From contig CP114488.1 of NCBI GenBank assembly GCA_027186245.1, positions 5,058,501 to 5,122,500 on the forward strand: 64,000 bases of DNA, in the 5' to 3' direction. Position numbers and translations under genes: made by a program. Below the pieces are notes generated by a model. It did not search any database and was not told where the DNA came from. It worked only from the letters and a program-made list of their open reading frames with translations. The stretch comes from Coriaria nepalensis. Taxonomy: Eukaryota > Streptophyta > Magnoliopsida > Cucurbitales > Coriariaceae. Of this stretch, positions 1-10,452 are shown piece by piece; within the stretch, counting starts at the first letter, position 1, and each line of letters starts with the position of its first letter.

Positions 1-67
1 TATATAATCTTCTCTATCAATTACTGAGACTGATCAGACGGCTGATCTCGAAAAGAAAATGTTATAC

Positions 68-361
68 CTTGGCAACTTTAGGAGCTGCTTCTTTAGGGAA
101 GAAATAAGCCAAGCCAATTATATTGATCAACTTGCCGAAGAAGATAAAGAAAACAGGAACAGAAGCGCCATGTATGCATGCACCCACTGATCCGACGGCC
201 ATTAGAAAATAATCAAAGAAATCAGCAAATGCAAAGAGCTTAAGCAGCGGAACTTTCTTCTGCTCCTCCTTCTTCTTTTCCTCTTCCATTCCTTCGGTCT
301 TCTTCTTCATCGAACCCGTCTCTGATCCGTTGCCTGAATGTGATGAACCTTCGTGGGTCAT
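68..361 (-). CDS. ABC transporter B family (ABCB2/ABCB10-like), first exon only
   Basis: This exon encodes the N-terminal 98 residues of a plant P-glycoprotein-type (MDR) ABC transporter, a plasma-membrane ATP-driven exporter. The ATG is at 361. Residues 1-36 are a charged Ser/Gly/Lys/Glu-rich cytosolic tail with no signal peptide. From about residue 37 comes [15 protein letters not shown], the conserved start of the first transmembrane domain in ABCB2/ABCB10-type proteins. The first membrane segment follows ([18 protein letters not shown]), then [13 protein letters not shown]. The exon is exactly 98 codons and ends in GCCAAG followed by a GT donor at 67-66, so the first intron is phase 0. 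The rest of the gene (a second half-transporter and both nucleotide-binding domains) lies beyond the left edge. Family placement is firm; the exact paralogue and its substrate are inference. Confidence 0.88.
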
Positions 362-640
362 TTATTATTTTATTAATTAGCTCAAAATGTTTTTTTTTCT
401 TTTTGAGAGCTTCAAAATGGTGAAGAGAAACTGGAACGGTGTAAGTGAGAGAGAGAGAGAGAGAGTGTATGAGGAAATAATAATGTGGGGTGGATAGGAA
501 GAGGGAAGTTAGATGGTTCCTTTTTAATGCAAAAAAGAAATTTTCATTTATAAGGAGGAAAATTAGATGGAACATTAATTTGCATCTAAATAATTAACAC
601 TCTAGTTCGACTCTTTCTCCACAATTATTGTTACATACAT
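362..640 (-). promoter_or_regulatory. Upstream leader/promoter region of the ABCB gene
   Basis: This is the region directly upstream of the ABCB start codon. It contains a CT microsatellite on the gene strand (GA on the plus strand, about 446-464), which is common in plant 5' leaders. The transcription start and a TATA box cannot be fixed from the sequence alone. Confidence 0.35.
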
Positions 641-1560
641 ATTGATATAAGTACTTTTTATGTTATTGGACAAATTTTTACACCAGTACTACACTTCTCA
701 TAATACTCCCATGTTATTGGGCAAAACATAAGTTACACTCGACTTTCAAATTTAAATATAATTTACATTTAAAAATTTAAAAAAATCATTATATAATTCG
801 TTTTTTTTTTTTTTTAAATCTAAGAATTAAGAATTAATGTTAAATTTTCTGACCGGAAATTATATATTGATGGGGGCATTGTAATCACCATCTCAGCAAT
901 CAGAATTTAAAATTTGATTTATTTTTATTTTAAGCTCTATAATTATATTTTATTATTATTTCTCCCTCATCAAATTTAATTTCCTTCATTCAAACTCACG
1001 ATGCCACTATGACCACCAACACAGAGCCACCGCCATTTGATTTTTCTTATTATTATTATTATTATTATTTCACATTTTAAGTTTCTTTATTTATATTTTC
1101 TTCCCCAATAGAATCACATTTTGTCAATCTGTTTATTTTCATTTACCACAACCCCCCAAAGGGTCCGCCAATTTTTTTTTTTGGGATCTAAGACATTTAT
1201 TAAAGCGAGACCTTAGTAATTTATGACTCCATCCGAAGATTTTGAGTATACAACCTATCTTTCATCTTATTTTTCACCATTTAGTAAAATTTGAATATAA
1301 TAACCATCCTCATGAATTGAAACAACTATATTATTTTCTCTTGTTGGAACATTCTCTACTAAAGTATCTCTTAATTTAATATCTATATTTGTTCATTAAC
1401 TTGGATCATACAATTTTATCAAGATTAAGAACTTACCCTTAAATCATTTTGAGAATTTTTATAACACTCTCATTGGGAGGGCTATTTTCTTGAGAATATG
1501 GATGATCAATAATTCCCTCTTTGTAGCGGCATGTGCTGTCTGCACGTTACTTTACTAAGA
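641..1560. other. AT-rich intergenic DNA
   Basis: No convincing gene is visible on either strand. The stretch contains homopolymer runs and a short TTA microsatellite near 1045-1070. Confidence 0.6.
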
Positions 1561-3215
1561 TAGATGCATCAAAATTTTTATGATTGTCCTTATTTATAAT
1601 ATTAAAGTGGAAGTTTACAGTGTAGCTATAATCTTGGTATAACTACCTCCTCTGCAATCATCGCACTCTCTCAATAAGTTTTTCAGAATAACTAGATCGG
1701 TTGCTTACCCTTAGTGTCTACAATATGGAATGTAAGACGCAAGCTTTCGCTCAACAAGTACAAACATAACTCACAAAACAGTTATAAATGCATATGATGT
1801 ATGAAACATGTAATACATAATAATCTTAAAACTCATATTCTTCGTAAGGGTTATTACATAATCTTACTCTTTCTTACATTTTTTTTATTTTTCTTTTATT
1901 GGACCTTGTGTATATACCAGTTGAGCACTCGACCAATGAAAAGATGGGGGAGCGATCCGATCCGATCCGAACTTGCCTATGATCTTTGTATGCCTCGGCA
2001 TGAATTAGCATAACTTTATATAATCCTCTTTTCATTGGGCCTTGGCCTTTCCTTCAAGAAGTTGGTACGACACCATACTATTCTATCTCATTTCTTTGTA
2101 TCTTTATATATCTCTTAATTTCTTAACATGAAATTTAAGGTAAACTTTGCATGATACTCGTGAGTGAATATGTTGTTCAAAACTTTTCTATAAGCAACAT
2201 TTATAACAATTTTAACACTCATAATAGTTAATCATTTCATGACTACAAATCAATTAATAACGTGAACAACCATGGAATCATTAAAAAATAACTCATTAAG
2301 TTTCAAAACCAATTTCCATGTTGTAGGTGAGGTTTGTACTTACCTGAATTTTGTGCTTTTCTTAAGGGATTGAGTACTTCACAAACACTAGGTCAATTGT
2401 TCGTCTATCAAATCACGAATTTAACTTAGCTTAATAAAAGCTTAACTTTTCATAAGCTTTTTTATTTAGTTAACTTATCTTACTATGCATTTCTTATTTA
2501 TTTTTAGGAATCTAGTCCCAAATCGTTTCTTATTATAACTTACTTGATTAGATGAGTAACTTTTGCCACAGTGTTTCCTTCTAGATTATCAATTTTACCT
2601 TATGATTCAAGCATTAAAGTTAACCCATCCAAATAGTTTTATTGTTGATATAGCAGACATTGAGGCATTGAATACGTCTAGTACGTCGAGGCATTCAGTA
2701 TATTGAGTACATCGCATATTGGTGGTATTGAGTACATCGAGGCGCCGAGTACATCGCATATTAGAGGCATCGAGTATATCACATATTGGAGGCCATCAAG
2801 TACATCGAATATATCAAGTACATCGAGCCATTCATGTTAACTTCTAAAATTCCAGAATTTGAAACATAGTGATTACAAATCCGTTTAGAGTGGTCTTAGT
2901 GTCCCTAGAAAGCTAAGAGAGTTTAGTTTCATAATATAATTTTATTATGATTTTAGGATGTGTAGAACATTTTAGAGTCTAATTATTAAGATGTAGTATA
3001 GAACTATCTTATTCTTTTAAATTTTGCAGCAAGATATTTTACTATCTCAAACCCATTTTCTATATTATTTTAAGTTCATAATTCAATAGTCCAACCTCCC
3101 CCAATTCTAAAAGCTTTAAGAACTGAAAGTTCCCAACTCTTATAAGTGAAAGATTGATCAAATTATCCATTGTTTATCAATTCAACTTTTCTTAAGTGAT
3201 CACCATATATATATA
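1560..3215 (+). repeat. Dispersed repeat family R1, copy 1 (probable old LTR fragment)
   Basis: Nucleotide similarity to 24224-26700 runs in the same order and orientation. Shared blocks include the stretches starting GATGCATCAAAA (1562 and 24226), TTTACAGTGTAGCT, CATATGATGTATGAAACAT and TTCTTCGTAAG. A third copy lies inverted at 28320-28905. The copy is non-coding and diverged, and is interrupted by a GTACATCG-type minisatellite (2650-2835). It stops where the gypsy LTR begins at 3220. The layout of the second copy suggests an LTR, but coding sequence belonging to this family is not seen here. Confidence 0.7.
2650..2835. repeat. Degenerate minisatellite built on GAGTACATCG
   Basis: About ten imperfect occurrences of a core like GAGTACATCG, mixed with CATATTGGAGGCAT spacers, occur in roughly 185 bp. 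The array sits inside repeat R1 copy 1 and is absent at the matching place in copy 2, so it expanded after the copies separated or came in with a separate event. Confidence 0.75.
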
Positions 3216-3219
3216 TATA

Positions 3220-3974
3220 TGTAGCAACGTGAAACCTGAAAAGCATAAAAGAGTGATGTTATGGCTCTTACCTTTATTAGAAGTTAGTGAAAATTTGTCT
3301 TGAAGGGTTATAAAACATTAAAAATCTTACTAAATATGCAATATAAGGTGGGACTTCGTTAATAGAAAAAGTAAAGTAGAAATGCGGCTTAAAAGAGTGC
3401 CACCTATGCATTGCTTTAATACCACTAATCATGTATTTGGTTTTTATTTTCTTGTAGAAATAATGGGCACATATACCAAAGATGGTAAGGCGGTGGAGTA
3501 CTTAAGAAGATATTTTAATAGCTAAAAATATTTTATTTTCTTTATTTAGTATTTAATAAATAAATACTTAACAATAGAAGAGAGGAAAACTAAGATCAAA
3601 CTAGCTTTGATCTATTTTCATCCTTATTAGCATTTGGCAGATGCTATTAATGGCTGAGGATATTTCTCATTATTCTATTCTAGTAAGGGAAGTATAACGG
3701 AAACAGTAGGGTAGAGATGTAAGATTTCACTAATAACTAAGTTTATATATATATATAAACATACTTATAAATACTTATAGATTTTAATATACTGAAAATT
3801 AGTACCGTCCCTATAACGATTTAGACTTTATGCACATATAGTCTCCATTATAACTTTCATAGTAAGAACTTAGAATTACATCTTATGGAATTTGAGGTGT
3901 AGAATTAGTTTGTCTAGGGAAATGACTAAAAGAGAAGTTTCATATATGTGGTCAAAAATTCTTAAGGGCTTACA
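3220..3974 (-). repeat. 3' LTR of the gypsy element at 3220-9562
   Basis: On the minus strand it starts TGTAAGCCC at 3974, directly after a polypurine tract. Its inner ~630 bp (3345-3974) match 8866-9562, for example the blocks around GCATTGCTTTAAT and TTTAATAAATAAATACTTA. The far end at 3220 (TGTAGCAACG on the plus strand) is my best guess from the TG...CA rule. Confidence 0.75.
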
Positions 3975-3987
3975 TTCTCCCTTCTTT
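3975..3987 (-). other. Polypurine tract of the gypsy element
   Basis: On the minus strand AAAGAAGGGAGAA immediately precedes the TGTAAG start of the 3' LTR, the expected position for the plus-strand primer. Confidence 0.65.
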
Positions 3988-4774
3988 ATAAAAATTTTGT
4001 CCTCGAAATTTATTATTGTTGATGTTAATTTGGATACCTCACCTATGTAGTCTTATTAATTATATTCTATGCTCGAAACAACATTTCAAACATTGTCTGT
4101 GTACTGCACATCATCTACATACTACCAGATTATCACTCTGGGAATTTGGGTTACACATATTACTATCGTCAAGCGCTTCTACTCTAGGACTTTTTACATA
4201 GTACCCTTCCCACCATCGAGTCTAGTTTTGACTAATTTTAGATATCATCAATCATTTATTATTGGTCTTTGATCTATAGGGATGTGCTAATGTTCAACTA
4301 GGGAACTATTAGTAGGACATCTAATTGTCTGTTATAGGGTCAATCAAATTGAACTTGAGTTCTAAATTAAGGGCTTAACCACTTCTCTATTTCACTTCTA
4401 CTTCTTATTTTTGTTTTCTAGATTGCACTTAATGGAAATGAAAACAATAATGAACACATTTCACATTTCATAGCAGTGGCAGAACTGGGCATATAACACT
4501 TATAACACATCATATACTGCATATTAGACTATGAGTGTAGTAATTTATATGTTAAATGCTCGTATATATTCTATAATTACCTTTTAGTCCTTGGAAATTA
4601 AAATAATACCGGATATTTTTTCTTCATCTCATCATCTCTTTTGCATGTAGCCTCTTCCATCTTATGACTTCGTCATAGCACCTTAACTAGTGGTATAATC
4701 TTATTCCTTAGTATCTTCTCCTTGCATTCTAATATTTGTATTGGTTTCTCTTCATAGGATAAATCTTCTTAGAC

Positions 4775-5026
4775 CTAAATGGGTTCGTGTTCGAGTATAT
4801 GCGAGGTATCATATATGTATTTTCTCAACATTGAGACGTGGAACACATTGTGTACTGAGGACATCTTTAGTGGCAATGCAAGCTTATAAGCAACTTTGCC
4901 AATATGTTCAAATATTTTGAATGGTTTGATGTATCGTGGGCTTAATTTTCCCTTTTTGCCAAAACACATTAGGCCTTTCATAGGTGACACTTTGAAAAAT
5001 ACATGATATCCCACCTGAAACTCCAA
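4775..5026 (-). pseudogene. Integrase C-terminal region of the gypsy element
   Basis: An 83-codon open segment carries the pattern GYHVFFKVSPMKG, then KLSPRYIKPFKIFE, then HNVFHVSMLRKY. This is the GPY/F-like module at the end of plant gypsy integrases. It ends with ILEHEPI, as in Tekay/Del-type elements. The 5' neighbour in the same gene is the integrase core, broken by stops in between. Confidence 0.75.
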
Positions 5027-5083
5027 AGGTCTACGTCTTTTATTTGCTTAGCTTTTCTGTCGGCTAAGAGCGGTTTCCATTCT

Positions 5084-5900
5084 TTATTTTATCTTCTTAA
5101 TTGCTTCGGTCATAGATTCTATGAAGCCAGGGGTTGTTAACATTCCTTCTCCCGTTTCGTACCAGTGAATCAGTGATCTACACTTTCGTCCGTACAAAGC
5201 TTCATATGGTGTCATTCTAATAGATGCATGAAAACTATTATTATAGGAGAATTCTATTAAAGGCATATACTTATTCCAAGCTTTCTTGAAATATAAAACA
5301 CATGCTTGAAGCATATTTTCCAATGTCTTGATAATCCTCTCTGACTGACCGTCTATTTAGGGGTGAAAAGTCGTGCTAAACTTAAGCTTCATTCCCATCA
5401 CTTGTTGGACACTTTTCCAAAAATTTGAAGTAAATCTACTATCTCAATCTGAAATTATCAACAATGGCACTCCATTTGATCGAACAATTTCATTCACATA
5501 CAACTCTGCTAATTGCTCTAGTGAATGCATGCTTAGTATTGGTAAGAAGTGTGTTAATTTGTTAATCTGTCAATAATTACCTAAATTGCATCGTCTCCCT
5601 TAGTTGTTTTAGGGAGCCCTACTATGAAATCCATGTTGATTTGCTCCCATTTCTACTTTAGAATCTAAAATGTTTGTAACTCCTCTGCCGGACGTTGATG
5701 TTCAGCCTTGACTCGCTAACATGTCAGACACTTTTTTACAAATTCAGCAACATCCTTCTTCATTCTTGTCCACTAAAAGTGCTCCTTCAAGTCCTGGTAC
5801 ATCTTAATTGCTCTTAAGTGTACATAATATGAGGTTTAATATGCTTTTGAAAGAATTTGACACCTTATTTCATCAACATTTGGAATGCATATTCTTCCAT
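5084..5900 (-). pseudogene. Integrase core and HHCC region of the gypsy element
   Basis: The open piece 5084-5323 has MPLIEFSYNNSFHASI and TPYEALYGRKCRS, the conserved end of the catalytic core. Further upstream on the minus strand (about 5900-5590), broken frames still show an MKKDVAEFV-like zinc-region tail and an INMDFIVGLPK-like block. Several stops and frame changes separate the pieces. Confidence 0.7.
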
Positions 5901-6198
5901 TAAAACTAAGGATCCCATTAGGAGAGAGACTAAACTCCTTATTCTTCCCTTTTTTAACTTCCTCTTAAATTCTCCATTAATGTGAATCAGCTTCTTGAGA
6001 ATCCTTTATCCTATTGAAAATGGTCAGTTGTAGGGTTAATGACGACATTTCTCGTATAACTATCTCCAAACTTAACTCTTGGATTTCATTTTGTAGTAGT
6101 TGACACAAGGTATTAATTGCCATCAATGTTGTCGGGATATTCCGACTTAACGCATCAACAACTTTTTTGCCTTTCCAGGGTGATAGAGAATCTCAAAA

Positions 6199-6726
6199 TC
6201 ATAATCTTGTACCAATTCCAGCCATCTCTTTTATCTCATATTGAGTTCTTATGGGTAAAGATGTACTTGAGACTCTATGATCAGTAAATATCTTATAGCA
6301 GGCCCCCCGGTAGAGATAATGTCCCCATATTTTTAATGCAAACACAACTGCTGCTAACTCCAAGTCATGAGTTGGATAGTTCCTCTCATGATCTGGATAT
6401 ACTACCTTTCCCTCTTGCATTAGAACTTCCCATAAGCCAATCTTTGATGTGTCACTATAGATCATAAATTATGCTTCCGTGGTCGGTATGATAAGATTAG
6501 GTGGACTAGTCAATCTACTCTTTATTTCTTGGAAGCTTTGTTCACACTCTTCCATCCACTCATACTTCCTTTCTTTCTTAGTAAGAGCTGTGAGTGGTGT
6601 AGCGAGACTAGAAAATCCTTCTACGAATCTTCTGTAGTAACTAGCTAGTTCAAAAAAACTTTGAATCTCAGTAACAGTGGTAGGAGTTAGCCATTTCATT
6701 ATTGCTTCAATCTTTGCAGGGTCCAT
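6199..6726 (-). pseudogene. RT thumb and RNase H of the gypsy element
   Basis: Two adjacent open pieces in different frames. 6726-6469 has the block IQSFFELASYYRRFVEGFS and then TPLTALTKKE, the RT connection. 6465-6199 has [15 protein letters not shown], where the first RNase H aspartate is present, and [18 protein letters not shown], the conserved E-containing helix. A stop separates them. Confidence 0.8.
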
Positions 6727-7394
6727 ATTGATATTCCTCCCTTATACACTATATGTCTGAGGAATTTCACCTCGTCTAGCCAAAACTCACATTTTGAAAA
6801 ATTCACATAGAGTTTATGCTCTTTCAATATCTATAGTACGACTTCTAAATAGGGCTCATGCTCCTTTTTGGGTTTGAAGTACACTAGTATGTCATCGATA
6901 AATACTATTAAAGATTTATCAAGAAAATATTTAAACACTCGATTCATCAAACCATAAATACTACAGAGACATTGGTCAATTCAAATGGAATTACTAAGAA
7001 CTCATAATATCTTTAACGAATCCTAAAATCCATTTTTGGAATGTGTTATTTATTTAACTTTCAGCTGATGATATCCTGATTGCAAATCGATATATGAGAA
7101 AGTTGTTGCCCCTTTTAGTTGGTCAACCAAATCATCAATCCTTGGTAGAGGGTATTTGTTCTTCAACATCACTTTATTAAGTTCCTAATAGTCAATACAT
7201 AATCTCATTGTTCCACCTTTCTTCTTTACAAATAAAAATGGTGATCCCCAAAGGGAATGACATGGTCGTATAAATCCCTTCTCCAATAGCTCTTGTATCT
7301 GAGTCTGCAACTCTTTGAGTTCTGTCGGTACCATCCGATAAGGTGTCTTAGATATAGGTGCCATTCCTGGTAAAAGTTCAATCTCAAAGGTCAC
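6727..7394 (-). pseudogene. Reverse transcriptase of the gypsy element
   Basis: The 7394-7185 piece has the RT entry [16 protein letters not shown], then [20 protein letters not shown] and MRLCIDY. The catalytic block survives as FIDDILVY near 6886-6920 on the minus strand, in another frame. Stops and frame breaks between these blocks make it non-functional. Confidence 0.8.
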
Positions 7395-7599
7395 TCGATC
7401 TGGCAGTAGACTCGATAACTCGTCTAGAAATACTTCTACAAAAATCTATACCACCGGCACATCTTTTGGTCCAATCTTCATTTCTATCATTTGATCCACA
7501 ATGTTGGCTAGATAACTGACACAACGCCTTTCTAGCAATCGCTTCGCTCTCATTTTTGAAATCATCATTTTAGGTTGCTCTTAGAGTCCCCTTTGTACT

Positions 7600-7920
7600 C
7601 AAGTCCTTCTTCGCACTTAAATTAAATGTGACCCTTCGATCTCTACATCCAATAGATGCATTGTATTTTTTTTTAAGGAAATCCATTCCTAGGATAACGT
7701 CGTAATTGTGTATGTCGATGATAACAAGGTTTACTTATAGTTCTCTTCCAAAAATGAGAACATATACTGCACGAAACCAGAAACTAAATAGCAGGACTTC
7801 CCTAGGGGGAAGGGTGGTCCTAAAGATTTGGCCTAATGTTTCCTTGTCTATGTCATATTTACTAGCAAAAGTATACGATGCAAAGGAATGGGTTGCACTC
7901 GAATCAAACAACACATAAAC
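7600..7920 (-). pseudogene. Retropepsin-like protease of the gypsy element
   Basis: Minus-strand translation shows LFDSSATHSFAS, a degenerate D(S/T)G active-site loop, then a YDVILGMDFL block about 60 residues later. Both are hallmarks of plant gypsy proteases. The segment lies between gag and RT, as expected. Confidence 0.65.
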
Positions 7921-8099
7921 CTTTAAATTGGCAACAAAAAGCTAACCTATCACCGTGGCTGTGTTCCAGCTTCAATATCATTTTTGGAAAACGTGAATAT
8001 CCTGGCATTCATCTCTAGTGCTCCCAATGTACCTTGATTTATTATCGGGCCTTCAATCTGAGGTTGCATCACTTTGTGTCATAGCCTTTGAGCCCTTGG

Positions 8100-8866
8100 T
8101 GGCTTGTGCTTTTTGTCTTATGTTGCTCGGTTGCGGCAATCCCGAGCATAATGACCTTCCTTTCCACAATTATAATAGATATTTGAGCCAAGTCTGCATT
8201 CTCCTAGGTGTTTCTTTCTACATTTTGGACAGTTAGGAAAAGCCATCCCATCAGCATTATTTACTTTCCCTCTTTGTTGTTGTTGACCACCAAAATTTGT
8301 CTTCCACTTCTTGCTCGTATATATTTTAGCCTGATCGATTGATTGTTGGGTCTGAGATCCTTGAGCCTTATGGAAATTATTATTTTCCTGTTTAAACTCT
8401 CTCTTGGAGTTTTTTTGTGCCTTAAAGAACTTATTTCATTCCTCCTTAGCCCGAGCTAGGCTATCTCTACTCGAAGGGCTCTTCTGACACATTCTACTAC
8501 GGTGGTTGGGGGATTATCACCACTATCAATGATAACGGCTAACTATGGGCTGAACATCTCCATCATTCTTCTAACTCTCTCCTCCTCAGTGTGTACTTAA
8601 GGGGCAAAAGTATGCTAATTAGTCAAATTTTTGAACAACCTCTATCATCGACATATTTCCTTGTTAAAAAGGTTTATAAACTTTTCCCATGTCAATTCTG
8701 CCACATTTCGTCTCATTTTTACTGTCTCCCACCAATAACGAGCATGCTTCATAAGCATGTAGGTGGTGCATATGGCCTTCTCCCTCTCAGTAAGGTCCAT
8801 AAAATTCAAAACAGTTTGAATGGAATATAATCACTCCTCTGCTACCAAAGGATCAGTTGAACCCTA
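8100..8866 (-). pseudogene. gag with two zinc knuckles, gypsy element
   Basis: The 8235-8116 region encodes a first knuckle-like CPKCRKKHLGEC and a second CGKEGHYARDC (CX2-4HX4C type). Around 8660-8860 a capsid-like block with HARYWWETVK is readable across frames. The gene joins the LTR-derived sequence directly at 8866, so the gag start, primer-binding site and end of the 5' LTR have been deleted. Confidence 0.7.
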
Positions 8867-9562
8867 GGTGAGACATCATTAATAGAACAAGTAAAGAAGA
8901 AATATGGCTTAAGAGAGTGTCGCCAATGCATTGCTTTAATGCCACTAATCACGTATTCGAGATTTTTTTTTTTTTTGAAAAAGTAAAGGGCACATTTAGT
9001 AAAGATGTTAAGGCAATGGAGTACTGGATAAGATATTTTAATTCCTAATAACATTTTATTTATTTATTTAATATTTAATAAATAAATACTTAAAAATAGA
9101 AGAGAGGGAAACTAAGACAACCTAGGTTTGATCTATTTTCATCCGTATTTGCATTTGGCCAATGCTATTAATGGCTTAAGACATTTCTCATTATTATATT
9201 CTAGTAGGGTGGTGGTATAAGATTTCACTGATAACTAAGTTTACATTTGTGTATGTATATATATATATATAAACATACTTATAAATACTTGTAGATTTTA
9301 ATATATTGAAGAAACTAAAAATTCGGTTCCTACTTCAATCACTTAAAAAATTAAGACTTGCTCAAAAATTAGTACCGGCACTATAAGGATTCAGACTTTA
9401 TGCACGTATAACCTCCATCATAACTTTCATAGTATATAAATTTACTTAAATAAAAACTTGGAATTACATCTTATGGAATTTAAGGTGTAGGATTAGTTTG
9501 TATAGGGAAACGACTAAAAGGGATGTTTCATATATGTGGTAAAAAATTCATGGGGGCATACA
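8866..9562 (-). repeat. 5' LTR (truncated) of the gypsy element
   Basis: It matches 3345-3974 and starts TGTATGCCC on the minus strand at 9562. It lacks the part equal to 3220-3345, so its inner end is deleted. Indels and substitutions between the two LTRs show an old insertion. Confidence 0.75.
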
Positions 9563-9749
9563 CTCTTGTACTACACGTCTCTTCTCCTCAATCGACCGAT
9601 CTTAATTCCAATTTGTTATTAGCAATAATAATTTTTTTTAAAGCTCATTTTTGAGATTCAATAAATTTTTCTATTTTCTTGATTTTTAGAACTCATACTT
9701 TCTACTAGATATCTAAAGAGATAAGAACAAAAATATTATAAAATAAAAT

Positions 9750-9822
9750 TCTACAAATTAAAATATCACAAATTAAAAATATCACAAATTAAAAATATCA
9801 CAAATTAAAAATATCATAAAAT
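9750..9822. repeat. 16-bp tandem repeat
   Basis: The unit ATCACAAATTAAAAAT recurs at 16-bp steps (starts near 9765, 9781, 9797, 9813), about 4.5 copies, in AT-rich DNA next to the gypsy LTR. Confidence 0.8.
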
Positions 9823-9904
9823 AATATACTAAAAATATTAACAATGGAATAGAGTAGTAGGTAATTCTTCAAACAAAATGTAGAGTAGAGAATAGTGATG
9901 ATAA

Positions 9905-10400
9905 TAACTATTAATGAGTTTTTTCGGTCACTATTGTACTTGTGATGCTCATATTTGAGATCACTACAGTAATTGCATATGAGAGATCAGGCATTGATAT
10001 CACTCCACATTGTCTAAGCTAAAGGTCACTAAAAGGGTGAACGATTGGTATGTGTTAGAGTATGTGCAATCAATAGGGTGATAAAATGCGATCCATCACC
10101 TCTATATTAGAAGGTGTGTTTCTATGAATCATATAACTTATGCATAAAGAAAATCTTTGTGTAAAGTAGTATGATTTAAAAAAAGGTTTATTTAAATCCA
10201 TTATCTAACTACGTAAGAATTTATGACATTCATAAAGAAAAGTCTAAGAGGGTTTAATAGTTTAAACTATGCCCTAGGACTTTCTGGAAACATGGATAGA
10301 TAGAAGGTCAGTTTGGTACAATAATTCATCTTATATGGTTCTTGTGGAAGTTCCTCGTACTTCACATTACACGGGTGGCCAAAATACTTTGTTTACGCAT
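9905..10400 (+). repeat. Dispersed repeat family R2, copy 1
   Basis: It is similar in order and orientation to 14278-14730. Shared blocks include GATATCACT, GTGATAA(A/G)ATG followed by ATCACCTCTATA, AAGTAGTAT, ATGCCCTA, and GGTTCTTGTG followed by TTCCT. It is non-coding and lies between the gypsy element and the MULE pseudogene. Confidence 0.7.
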
Positions 10401-10452
10401 GATGATTTGTAGAACCATAATTGACTAAATCATTTCCGGAAAATCTCAACCA

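Larger units (their letters stand above)
3220..9562 (-). mobile_element. Decayed Ty3/gypsy LTR retrotransposon (Tekay/Del-like)
   Basis: Reading on the minus strand, the order is: truncated 5' LTR (9562-8866), gag with zinc knuckles (about 8866-8100), aspartic protease (about 7915-7600), reverse transcriptase (7394-6500), RNase H (6465-6199), integrase (about 5900-5084), integrase C-terminal region (5026-4775), polypurine tract (3987-3975) and 3' LTR (3974-3220). The protease-RT-RNase H-integrase order defines Ty3/gypsy. The C-terminal motif HNVFHVSMLRKY and a YIYDTSH tail resemble the Tekay/Del clade (inference). Every domain carries stops or frameshifts, so the element is inactive. I find no matching target duplication; the right flank is CTCTT. 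Confidence 0.85.

Noticed and set aside
3215..9567. 5-bp target duplication for the 3.2-9.6 kb gypsy element
   Set aside because: The right flank CTCTT has no match at the left edge near 3215-3219; a CTCTT at 3265-3269 is inside the LTR and not at a TG end.
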